Source: Tetracentron sinense (lineage: Eukaryota > Streptophyta > Magnoliopsida > Trochodendrales > Trochodendraceae). From it: a stretch of DNA of 64,000 nt. Of this stretch, positions 24,064 through 34,235 are shown one piece after another; positions within the stretch are counted from its first letter, which is position 1; every line of letters begins with the position of its first letter. The notes under the pieces are model-generated. The model searched no databases and had not been told where the DNA came from. It saw nothing but the letters and a program-made list of their open reading frames with translations. The position numbers and the translations under genes were made by a program. The stretch lies in the NCBI GenBank assembly GCA_015143295.1, contig CM026562.1:14970041-15034040 (forward strand), written 5' to 3'.

Positions 24064-25743
24064 TTCTTATGTCGGCAGTTGATAGCAGAGCGGCTGCTCC
24101 TTTTGATGTCTGTGCTCCCAGCCCATAGGTGGAGGAGTACTTTGAGGAACCTTTGGAGGAACCTCCGGTAGAGGGCTACTATTAGGTAGTGGTTGTAGAT
24201 TCTGAGTGATAGAGCTGTGGGTGAGTTGAGAGATGTATATCCATGTATTTTGGTGGGCTTGTCCGCACTTTCTTTTGGACTTCTTTTGTGTAACTTGGAT
24301 CACATATGTATATACATAGAGGTTTGGTTAAGTCTTCCGCTGTGCTATGTTTAAGTATGTTTCCGTTGTTTATATCCTGTTTGTATATGCTCTGTGGGTT
24401 TTTGCAGGATGGTTTGTCTAGCAAGCCATGTAAGTCATGATTAGTCGTCCAAAGTTCACTCTAACTCCTAGGGTGGGTTTTAGGTCGCGATAGGAGAGGA
24501 ATATGGCCAGTATAAAGAGCAGCCGAAGATCTCACATGTCCACCAGGACCACCTGTCATCCTCAGATCCAACCCCTTCCTTACAAGACGAGATCAAGCAG
24601 ATAAAAGAGGAGATGAGAAAAATGAAAGGTACATCCACTAGTACAAGTCTATCACTGGAAGACTTAACCTTTTCATCAGGGGATGTTGTTCCCGCAGGTT
24701 TCAAAGTCCTAGACTTTGATAAATATGATGGCTCGGGCTGTCCAAAACAACACTTACAGTTATACTTGGGGGACATGCTCTAACATAATAAAAACCAACC
24801 CTTGCTCATCCAGTACTTCCAGAAGAGTTTGAAGGAGGCAGCCCTTACATTGTGGATGTTGGTGGACAAGCAGAAAGTCAAGACCTAGCAGGATGCCATG
24901 GACAGTTTCATAGAGCAGTACTCCTTCAACCAGGAGCTCCGCCCTCAGAGGAGCTAGCTCGAACAGCTAAGCCAGCAAAACAACGAGTCATTTCTGGAGT
25001 ATGCCACCCGCTGGAGGGAAATGGCAGCAAAGATCCCAACTCCTATCCCTAAAGAGGAATTGGCAGGCATATTCATAGGCACCCTGAAGCAGCCCTACTC
25101 TACACTTATGGTGACCTTACCGGTAGTGGACTTTGGCACTATCGTCAGAACAGGTGGCCGTATCAAGACTGCAATCAAGAGCGGGGCCATTCATTCCAAT
25201 CTAGGACTTGATTCCCCCAAGGCGACGGCCTCATCTAGCAGAAATATTGGTCCCCAGGACCATAGAAAGAAGGAAGATGTACATATGGTTGCTTCTACGG
25301 CACCCATCAGATTACCAGCTCCACCAGCGCAGCAGCAATCAGTTAGCAGGAATACCCGACTAGCCCGACCAACCAAGGGGCAAAACCGTCCTCCCAGAAA
25401 CTTTACCCATCTTCCATATACCCTCAGTCAATTATTGGAACTCCTCACCAAGCAGGGTCTTCTCGAGTTGAGAGGTCCTACATCTCTTCTACCCGACAAG
25501 CAAGGCAAGAACTACAATGCCAACCATCACTGCGCCTTTCACAGAGGCCCAGGCCATGCTACAGATTATTGTATAGGCCTGAAGTGTGCAATCCAAGATC
25601 TCTTGGATGAGGGAAGGGTTGAGCTGGCTCCCAGCAACACCAGCATCAATCAGGTACCACTGCCCCCACATAACAATCATATCAGTTTTATCCAGTGGGA
25701 AGAGCCCGGGCAGGGTAGCCAGGACCCAGCACACCCGCAGTGA

Positions 25744-26209
25744 ATGACGGCATCATCAAGCCCTCTTACCGATCACCTGTCATAATCCCTTTCCCCCAGT
25801 CAAACATACAGACTGTTCAGTCCCCAACCCAGATACCTACCCCCGAGCAGATCATCTACACAATTCCTTGCCCCATAAATTGGCTAACAGCTCCAGCTCA
25901 AGCCTCAACCTCTTCAAGCCCTGTCCGGATCTCCTAAATCCCAGAACCTCCTTTTAACCTCAACCAAGTACCCGCTCCTCACTCTCTCATCCTTGAAAGC
26001 GAGAGCATAGCCTACCTAACCCGATCTGGCCGAGTATATCAATCTCCTGTAATAGAGCCGGCAAAGGTGAAGAATACAGAGAAAGAGAATGTAGGGGTAT
26101 CAGACCCACAGAAGGAGGTAGTTAATTCAGCAGTATTATTGAAGATCCTAGAAGCAGCAGAGGAGCTCAATATCACTCAGCAATTGAGCAAGGTCCCAGC
26201 ACAGATATC
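25744..26209 (+). pseudogene. Tat gag-protease spacer
   Basis: A proline- and serine-rich stretch follows gag with stops and shifted frames (25740-25937). A frame at 26067-26209 then ends in the KVPAQIS motif, which precedes protease in Tat/Ogre polyproteins. A copia element is inserted at 26210; the frame resumes in phase at 30339 with ILGLLLTSEHHRK. No enzymatic domain is visible in the spacer. Confidence 0.75.
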
Positions 26210-26918
26210 TGTTGGACATATATGCCCTCGAAAGCTAATAAGAGACTTTTCTATGTTGATTAGATAAGCATCATATTCATACAACCAACTATAAAGGGTA
26301 TTTATATTAATTACTGTCTCATATGATGAAGACATAAAGTTCCATAGGTAACATTGTAGGAAAATCATGCAAAGGTTGTGAGGAGATATGATTTTCCGGT
26401 TCCTTGTAAACCTAATATTGTTCGAAGCCTCTAGAGTACTGGTTGGGCGCCGTACTTCATCATGGCTTGCACATGTGTAGTTCTATGAGATAGTGTGATG
26501 AATCTCATTCACAGAGAGTGGTGACTCTTGACTAACATGTGAGTATATGTAGCAAGTACATAATACTGAACGGGGTCACTAGTGGATACCCTATAGAATA
26601 CACTGTCAGATTGTATTAGGGTTATCCATTTGACAAATTGTCCTCAGACCTAAGAGGTTAACATCTTCTCAGAGATCTGTCTATATGGCTTTGATGTGCC
26701 AATCGACAATATCCAATACACAGGACTAACTCCGGGTACGTTGGGTCATGTATACTATGTTTGGAGAAGTGTGTAAACACTCAATAAGGAATCCACAACT
26801 CCTTAATTGGAGATAATGATATCAAGGTGATACTTGTTGAACTGAACTGTTAAATCGAGTACTGGTGCTTTTCGGTAAAATGGTCTTAATCGAAGTTGAT
26901 ATTTTCAATATGGAAATG

Positions 26919-26949
<31 letters not shown>

Positions 26950-28410
26950 GTCAGTTCTTTTTTAATGTTTCTTCAAAATTTTTTTGGAGGTTCGGGTCAT
27001 TGAAAAAGTAATCATGAGAAAGGGTTCTATTCATAAGCTAGGGACTAAGATAGTGGAATTGTTCCAATCCCCGAAGCTTACAAGTGATATCGGAATGTGG
27101 AAGGATTTATTTGTAAATATATTGTGAGATGGTACTTACAAGCAATTCTCTAATTTCTGGAGGTTAATCACATTGTGTTAATGGACATTAATTGTGATTG
27201 GTGGAAGTCCAGGGATATAGATAAAATTCTATAATCCTAATGGAGTATAGGAAAGGTGTTTCCTAGTAACAATGCTTCAACCAAAAAGGTGAAGTAGTTG
27301 GTCCCACAACCGGAAATAGGAGATCCCTTTAGATCCCACACACAAGGACCTTCTTAAAGTATTTAATTTAATTTATAATTAATTTCTCTAAGTAATCACT
27401 ATATGGTATAGTGAAGCTCTAAAAGGTAGAATCACATTAGATGTGAAAAACCAAATGGGTAGGACCCATTGGGAATTATTATAAAAGAATAATTCAAGTG
27501 ACCAAGAGGGTTTTGGAAACCCTTTAGGCGTGTGGAGTGGGACCCACCTAGGGTGGGACGCCCACTTCAAGGAGGAATAATAATTGTTATTATTTTAATT
27601 AGTTTCTAATAACTAATATCCTTATTAGATAAGGTTAGTTAGTTGGTTAGTTAGTTACTAATTAAAGATTCCCTAATTTTTAGGGATTCCATTAGTTAGT
27701 TACTAATTCAAGATTCCTTATTGGATAAGGATAAGATTAGTTACTAATGGATAAGGTTGGTTTCTTTTAAGATTAATCCTAATTGGATTAGGAGAATAAT
27801 CAATAAAGGAAACTATTGAGGAATCCTAATTGGATTAGGATAAGGTTAATGAATTATAATTGGATTACAATTCAAGCAACCAAGAGGGAACTTATATAAA
27901 GGATTGGATGCCCAGCCCTTTAAAATATATAATTCTCCAGAATTTTTTCTTCTCTCCCTCTCCTCAAGTTTACGCCCAGCCCTCTCCCCCTTTGAGGGTG
28001 GACAGTCACCCTTCCCCTTCTTCCTTTTTGTTTGGTTTTTGATCTTGATGATCAAGAACAAGTTCTTTGAAGATCAAGATTGGATCTTGTTTGATCAAGA
28101 AAGGTTCTTGGATCAAAGAAAAGAAGAAAAGATAAAAGAGCATGAAATTTGGAAGGGCCATTAGGTTCCATTAGAGAAAGCTTTAAAGGAAAAAGAAGGT
28201 TCTTGTGAATCGACAGGAGACTTGACACTTGTGAAGTTTTGCGAGTACTATTATAACGTGGATTTGACTTAATAATTTCAAAGTCGCAAAGGTGAATGTT
28301 ATTCCTACCTTCATTGAATAAAATCAATTAGAATCTTAGTCAGATCTTGGGATTCGATGTATGCCCCCCAAGAACTGTGTTTCTAAAAATTAAAAAGAGG
28401 CATACTTTCA
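26210..28410 (+). repeat. 5' LTR of the deleted copia
   Basis: 2201 bp with TG...CA ends. A TATA box (TTATATAAAGG) lies at about 27892-27902, and a (TA)n tract at 26919-26949. The layout resembles LTRs A, B and the 3' LTR at 57452, but it is a distinct subfamily. Confidence 0.9.
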
Positions 28411-30166
28411 TTAGTATCAGAGCCAGGGCTATGATTCTCTTTGATTTTTGAGTTTAATCAAGATTTATATCAAGATTGCCTCCCCTATGAATTTTGGTAG
28501 CCCTAATGAATCAATCTTCTAGATTCTTGATTATTGGATAATCATTATTAGGCTTAAGGGATCCCCCTCTAGTTATTGAAGGAGTAATCAAGCCCTTAGA
28601 AATTAGTGTGATACTAATTTCAGTTTTGGATGATTTCAAAACCTCTCTTAATTATATTAGGGATAGGTATATAGAGATATAAATTTGGTTAAAGCCCTTT
28701 AAGGATTCAGAGATCCTTTTTTATATTAAATTAAATTGTTTAATTTATTCTTGTGAGCCCCGGGCAAGTTTTCCATTTGATATATACCACTTAGATACCC
28801 ATTGATATTTTGGCTAGCAAATATAGATGAGATTTTATTTATTAAATGTTAATTAATAAATCTCATGGTGTTAGACACCCTTGCTTAAGTGTTCTTGGAG
28901 ATTAAAGCTTATTTCGATTAAAATTGATTCATGGATTTTCGGATTTGTATTTGATTAGAAGAATCGATATAGTTTCGGTATTTCGGCCATAACTTTGTAA
29001 CCGTAGTCTGCTTTAGGTCCGTCAGTACATCGTTTCGAAGCCGTCGAAAAGATCTACAACTTTTGTGAAGAAAGTTTTTCCAGAATCAATCATTTTGAGG
29101 GTCAAAACTTGAGTCGAAAATTTAAAGCAGGAAAATGAGTTTTCTAAATTAATTTTCCAAGAGGCTTTCAAATTTTTCCTAAATTCCATTATTTGATTTG
29201 AGAGCATGGGATGCTATTAAATCGTTCAATGGGCTATCAATTAATTAAATTGTTTAATTATTTGATTCGAGAGCATGGGCTGAGATTTAATTAAATTGTT
29301 TAATTATCTGCTTCGAGTCCACGGGCTATCATTTAATTAAATGTTAATTATGATATCTTTTATGGTTCCCTAAAAAGTTTATGGGAATAATACCATAATT
29401 ATTGTAGTTGATTTGGATCAATTACATGTGCTCAAAATTTTCGGCTACATAGTATTTATAAGTTTTTATTTGATTAATAGTTAATCAAGTAATTACATAA
29501 ATGCCATTGGTTGAGATACAGGGTTTTATCTCAAGTGAATTTTAATTGATAGAGATCAATTATTTTATGGACATTTAATACTAGTGTTTAGGGTATTATT
29601 TTATTTAATTGTTAAATCAAATAATCCCTAAAGCAGTTGGCCATTATGGAAAATTTTGAATTCACCTATTATTGATTTTGAATCAATATAAAGTGATATT
29701 AAAAATTAGCAATTTGCTGATTTTTATTTTGGTCTTTTAATAGTTATTAGATCAAAATAATATAGAAGGGATTAGATCTCTAGCCTAACCGAATTAATAT
29801 GGTGTTTTCTATTTGTTTATCAATTGAGGAATGTGAGGATGAATTTTAGAGTTAGATTAAATTTTAGAGAAATTGTTTCTCTTAATGACTTTCCAAGCAT
29901 TAAAGGAAAATTGTTTTCTTTTAATAATGATCTAAAAACCCTAAGAATTCATTCTTGACATGCTTGCTTTCTTTGCTCTAGGGTTTATCTATTAAATGTT
30001 AATAGAGGCCTTAACCATATGGGAAAAAGTTTCCCTAAGGTTAACAAAACCCTTGTTGAGGTTATGGACTTTCTAAGTAATTTGTCATGCCATGTTATTA
30101 TTCATAGTTGATAAATTGTTAATACATATTCTTGTTGAATGGTGGATGGGTTCCATGATCATGGGA
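28411..30166 (+). other. Copia PBS and leader, no coding domain
   Basis: TTAGTATCAGAGCC right after the LTR resembles the plant copia PBS TGGTATCAGAGC (initiator Met tRNA) with two changes. The following ~1.75 kb is AT-rich, contains repeated ATTTAATTAAATTGTT-like runs at 29220-29345, and shows no gag or pol similarity. The junction with the 3' LTR remnant is at 30167, in a context GAAGTACTATT close to the LTR's GAGTACTATT. Confidence 0.8.
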
Positions 30167-30333
30167 AGTACTATTCTAACGTGGATTTGACTTAACAATT
30201 TCAAAGTCGCAAAGGTGAATGTTATTCCTACCTTCATTGAATAAAATCAATTAGAATCTTAGTCAGATCTTGGGATTCGATGTATGCCCCCCAAAAACTG
30301 TGTTTCTAAAAATTAAAAAGAGGCATACTTTTA
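30167..30333 (+). repeat. 167-bp remnant of the copia 3' LTR
   Basis: It matches 28244-28410 base for base apart from about four changes, and it ends in TA instead of CA. It is followed directly by the ATATC TSD. Confidence 0.92.
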
Positions 30334-30338
30334 ATATC

Positions 30339-31554
30339 CATCTTGGGTCTTCTTCTCACCTCAGAGCATCACAGGAAGAAACTGCTCCAAGTATTTGGCA
30401 ATGTCCATGTAACGCCAAACATAATGCCCGAGAAACTGGGGCAAATGGTAGGGCAAATCCTTGAACCCAAAGTCATCTCCTTTATAGAAAAGGAGATACC
30501 GGACAGCGACAGGGATCACACCCGAGCTTTGTATATTGCAATGCAGTGCATGGACCGAACATTATCATCGGTGCTCATCGACAATGGCTCTGGCCTGAAC
30601 GTCTGCACACTCTCCACACTGTAAAAATTGGGCCTGGACCTCAGTCAAGTGAAGAAGAGACCTATGACCATCAGGGCCTTTGATAACACTAACAAGCAAA
30701 ACCTGGGTGACATCGACCTGACCATCGGGGTCAGACCTACTCAGTTCTCAACAAACTTTCAGGTTGTGAATGTGCCAGTCTCTTTTACTCTGCTCCTAGG
30801 GAGGCCATAGATCCATGCGGTCGGAGCCATTCCCTCCTCTTTGCATCAAAGAATCAAGTTCATCTAGGATGACCGTCTAATTGTCATTCCGTCTGAAGAG
30901 TTGGAAAATTCCTTTGGGGACGTCCAAGAGCTGGGGCAAGGCACTGCCTTCATGACATTCCAGTTCGAGCAGGTCAGTTCTATCACCCAGGTAGAACAGC
31001 AAGGCAAGCAAGCAGTGCCACCGTTTGTCAGAATGATGGCCAGAATGAACTATCAGCCCGGAAGTGGTCTCGGTGCCAGGAATCAGGGCATGAAGAAAAG
31101 ATACACGCCTCCTCGTTATACACCTCCCTTTGGTTTGGGATACAAGCCCAGATACGAGGATTACCTTTCTAAGTTGACTAGGAAGAGTAGACAATCGGCG
31201 AAACCTGAACCCCGACCACACATCTCTGTAACCTTCCCCGTGGGAATCTTTGAAACCTACCTGAAAACCTCTGCTGCACCTGTTGCCTTAACACCCCAAC
31301 CCAGTGACGAGTCTTCAGGGATTCCAGAACCCGAAGTGTTCGCCATGGCCCAGATGTTCGACGAGCTAACTGTCGAAGATGCTACTGAAGCAGAATATCC
31401 AGCGGGAGAGCAGGTCTGGACCCTCTCTAACAGCGCCGAAGTGTCATCCAGTCGCCAGCCACTGATCCATTGGTGGACTGAGGCTCTCACCATCGAGGCC
31501 AGCCAGGGCCAGGGCAAGTACAGTGCAGGACAGGTTGGTCCGAGACAGCAGTGA
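30339..31554 (+). pseudogene. pro: Tat aspartic protease with G-patch-like tail
   Basis: The frame resumes after the copia insertion. The protease active site appears as LIDNGSGLN (about 30577-30603), the DNGS form usual for Tat/Ogre in place of DTGS. The LLLGRP flap-end motif is at about 30793-30810, followed by a stop. A 217-residue open frame (30901-31554) carries a glycine-rich G-patch-like segment, MARMNYQPGSGLGARNQG (about 31036-31090), then a second PFGLGYKP motif. G-patch segments bind nucleic acid and are known in several retroelement polyproteins. Stops at 30622, 30808 and about 30865 disable the enzyme. Confidence 0.85.
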
Positions 31555-31833
31555 ACCAGCATCACCCTTCTCCTCCATCTACTTCTCTTTTGCTCCCGTT
31601 TGTAAAAACCAAAAGTCAGGCCACTGTCGGCCTCTTTTTGTTTGAGTATTTTTTGTAGCAAGTCATTCTGCTAATCAGATTGTTTTAACTCAAAAATCAT
31701 GTTTTTGAAAAAAACATTTCATATCGGCTGATGACGAAATCACACGGACTCTTCTCCTGGAAGGCCTAGTGTCCTGAAGCCAACAAATCATCATCATCAA
31801 AGCATGCTAAACTGAAGCTAATTGATTTGCCAG
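31555..31833 (+). other. Putative Tat/Ogre intron (3' splice site at 31833)
   Basis: Between the protease frame and RT lies a stop-rich stretch with T-rich runs (31620-31720). It ends GCTAATTGATTTGCCAG at 31833, a good branch-point-like CTAAT plus 3' splice site. The next codons start the EITSDRATP segment leading to RT. Ogre elements are known to carry an intron here. The 5' splice site is uncertain: candidates are GTTGGT at 31534, GTACAG at 31518 and GTAAAA near 31601. Confidence 0.6.
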
Positions 31834-32930
31834 GAAATTACCTCTGACAGGGCTACCCCTCAAACCCTCCTTGAACTATCCGAAGCAGACTATGACTCAG
31901 AATAGGAAAAGGAACCACCTTAGGAAATTCTAGACCTCCTCGAGCACTGCAAAGGACTTCTGCAATCTAACAAGGAGGACACTGAAACAGTCAATCTGGG
32001 ATCCACAGAGAACCCCCGGCTAGTCAGAATCGGCACCAGCATGAACCTTCAGCGGAGAGCAGACATGATCAATTTCCTGAGAAGCTACAGTGATGTCTTC
32101 GCCTGGTCATATGCTGACATGTCAAGCCTAGACCCAGCATTAGTGGTACACAGACTGCCCTTGAACCCCGACGTCAGACTAGTAAAGCAGAAACTGCGAC
32201 GGATGAGGCCCGAATGGTCACAGAAGGTCAAGGAAGAAGTTGAGAAGCAGATCAGCGCAGGCTTCCTGGCAGTTGCAAACTACCCTGAATGGTTGGCCAA
32301 CATAGTCCCAGTACCCAAGAAGGATGGCAAGGTCCACATGTGTATTGACTACCGGAATTTAAACAGGGCAAGCCCCAAAGACAACTTTCCTCTACCGCAC
32401 ATTGACGTTCTGGTCGACAATACTGCTGGGCACGAGACTCTCTCATTCATGGATGGTTTCTCCGGATACAACCATATCAGGATGGCAGAAGAAGACATGG
32501 AGAAAACCTCCTTTATCACGCCTTGGGGCACATTCTGCTACAAGATCATGCCCTTCGGACTCAAGAACGCAGGGGCCACCTACCAGAGGGCCATGACAGC
32601 TTTGTTCCACGACATAATGCACAAGTCCACTGAAATCTACGTGGATGACATGATCGTCAAATCACCGACAGCCAAACAGCACCTAGAAGACCTGAAGAGA
32701 CTCTGCGATAGACTCTGAGAGTACGGCCTAAGACTGAACCCGGCCAAATACTTCTTCAGAGCCTCATCAGGAAAGCTCCTTGGCTTCATAGTCAGCAAAA
32801 GAGGCATTGAGATTGATCCAGCTAAATCCAGAGCTATCATCGAAATGCCAGCACCCCAAACTAAAAAGGAGATCCATGGTTTCCTAGGCAGATTCAGTAC
32901 ATCAGTCGGTTCATTTCTCAACTAACTCCG
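31834..32930 (+). pseudogene. pol: Tat reverse transcriptase
   Basis: A conserved RT lies at 32041-32718: the HRLPLNPDVRLVKQKLRRM lead-in, the CIDYRNLNRA box, SFMDGFSGYN with the first catalytic Asp (about 32446-32475), MPFGLKNAGATYQRAM, and the YVDDMIVKS box (about 32638-32665) with both Asp residues intact. The thumb/connection follows after a stop at 32716-32718. Other stops are near 31902, 31920 and 32922. This is Ty3/gypsy RT of the Tat type. It is copied with the gag-pro part and is non-functional because of the stops. Confidence 0.93.
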
Positions 32931-33560
32931 ATCTGCGAGCCGATCTTCAAACTTCTCTGAAAGAACACGTCGACAGTCTGGACAACAGAATGCCAAGAAG
33001 CCTTTGACAGAATAAAGTAGTATCTTCTGAATCCTCCAGTACTTGTGCCCCTACACCGGGACATCCACTGCTACTCTACATCTCTATGCAAGAAACCTCC
33101 ATGGGGTGCATTCTGGCACAACATGATGAGACTGGCAGAATAGAGCAAGTCATCTACTATATCAGTAAGCGTCTGCTTGAGTACGAAGAGCGGTACAACC
33201 CTCTTGAGAAGATATGTCTGGCACTGGTCTGAGCAACTCAACATCTTCGGCACTATCTGCTTTCCTACCCGGTAATTCTGCTCTTCCCGGATGGACCCAC
33301 TGAAATATTTACTGGAAAAGCCAGTCACCACCGGAAGGACTGCCTGATGGCTCATGATGTTGTCTGAATTCGACATCACGTACATGACACAGAAGTCAAT
33401 CAAAGGGCAGGCGATAACAGATCACCTGGCCCACAGTCTGACCCAGGACTACGTGTCTGTACATGATCAGTTTCCAGATGAAGTCATCCTGTATACAGAA
33501 GTAGACAAAAAAGAATACTCCGGCTGGGAGTTGTACTTTGACAGAGCTGCCAACAATCAT
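32931..33560 (+). pseudogene. pol: Tat RNase H region, frameshifted
   Basis: Frames shift repeatedly, but the gypsy RNase H landmarks can be followed: the AFDRIK and PVLVPL segments near 33000-33050, a GCILAQHDETGR-like segment near 33100-33145, YNPLEK-like near 33195, and the KGQAITDHLA linker at about 33403-33432. A WELYFDRAANNHG segment (about 33525-33560) resembles the start of the second, archaeal-type RNase H that Tat elements carry. The rest of that domain is missing because of a deletion at about 33561. Confidence 0.78.
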
Positions 33561-34235
33561 GGGCAGGCGATAACAGACAATGCTCTCAACTTCTGCAACA
33601 AGGGGATGACTGATCTCTACTAGAAATTTAAGATCCAACATCACAACTCTACGTCGTACAGGCTACAGATCAATGGTGCAGTTGAAGCCGCCAACAAGAA
33701 TCTGAAGAAAATCATAGAGAAGATGGCAACCAAGTACTCTGTCTGGCATGAGATGCTCCCTTATGCACTCATAGCCTACAGAACGTCCATCCGAACCTCA
33801 ACAGGAGCAACACCATTCGCTCTGGCCTATGGTATGGAAGCAGTCCTCCCTGTCGAAGTATAAATTTCATCACTCCGGGTGTTAATGGAAGCAGAGCTCT
33901 CAAGGGCGAAATGGGCACAGACCCGGTATGAGCAACTGAACCTGATCGAAGAGCGGCGACTGAAAGCGATCAACCACTCTCAGGCCTATCAGAGGCACAT
34001 GGCTAGGGCATTCAACAGGAAAGTCAAGCCAAGAAGCATCAAGATCGGTGACCTGGTTCTCCGAAAAATATTGCCAAACCGCCCTAACCCAATGGGTAAG
34101 TTCACTCCCAACTATGAAGGCCCATACGTCGTCCGAGAAAAATTCTCCGGCGGTGCCCTTCAACTCGGACGTATGGATGATGAAGACCTCCCAGAGCCCG
34201 TCAACATGGACAAAGTCAAAAGATACTACGCTTAG
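33561..34235 (+). pseudogene. pol: Tat integrase, C-terminal half
   Basis: It begins at a deletion junction inside ITDNALNFCNKGMTDL, which carries the second catalytic Asp of the integrase core. The catalytic Glu is in NGAVEAANKNLKK (about 33673-33710). A 118-residue frame (33879-34235) gives the C-terminal GPFG/Y-like segment ending KVKRYYA. The HHCC zinc finger and first Asp are missing. Stops occur at about 33621 and 33861. No chromodomain is seen, as expected for Tat. Confidence 0.85.

Larger units (their letters stand above)
22250..24492 (+). mobile_element. Tekay-type gypsy solo LTR in Tat gag
   Basis: This 2243-bp LTR is in plus orientation: it starts TGTAGAGCCCC and ends GGTCGCGATA (CA to TA). 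TSDs GGAGA are perfect at 22245-22249 and 24493-24497. In sense order it has the conserved U3 block (22380-22450), the CGATCG palindrome array (22456-22650), TATA box CTATATAGG near 22709, a tandem repeat with GAAGGGTCTCCCTTCC (23560-23715), and the conserved hairpin (24032-24063). Removing it and one TSD restores an open gag frame. Confidence 0.95.
21846..25743 (+). pseudogene. gag: Tat gag, interrupted by a solo LTR
   Basis: The start ATG at 21846 opens MSRPVTRSLTEIL. The frame runs to 22249, is cut by a solo LTR, and continues in phase from 24498. The retrotransposon gag capsid region covers about 24660-25200 with in-frame stops near 24781 and 24957. An intact tail runs from 25021 to 25743. 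A zinc-knuckle-like CAFHRGPGHATDYC occurs at about 25530-25571, followed by the LKCAIQDLLDEG motif typical of Tat/Ogre gag. Gag packages element RNA; with its stops this copy is dead. The N-terminal predicted coiled coil (22040-22110) is plausible. Confidence 0.87.
26210..30333 (+). mobile_element. Internally deleted copia element with TSD ATATC
   Basis: The insertion starts TGTTGGACAT and ends CATACTTTTA, with perfect TSDs ATATC at 26205-26209 and 30334-30338. It has a complete 5' LTR (26210-28410), an initiator-Met-type PBS, a 1756-bp non-coding leader, and only the last 167 bp of the 3' LTR (30167-30333). All of gag-pol and the first ~2034 bp of the 3' LTR are gone. The two 167-bp LTR ends have equal length, and I counted about four differences, so the insertion is moderately young. 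It can be read as a LARD-like derivative or as a post-insertion deletion. Confidence 0.92.

Noticed and set aside
26919..26949. (TA)n run as a regulatory signal
   Set aside because: It is a simple dinucleotide repeat in a copia LTR. The real TATA box, with downstream leader context, is near 27893.
27846..28327. Several 60-91 residue frames in the copia LTR
   Set aside because: They overlap on both strands within LTR sequence around the TATA box and have no recognisable domain.
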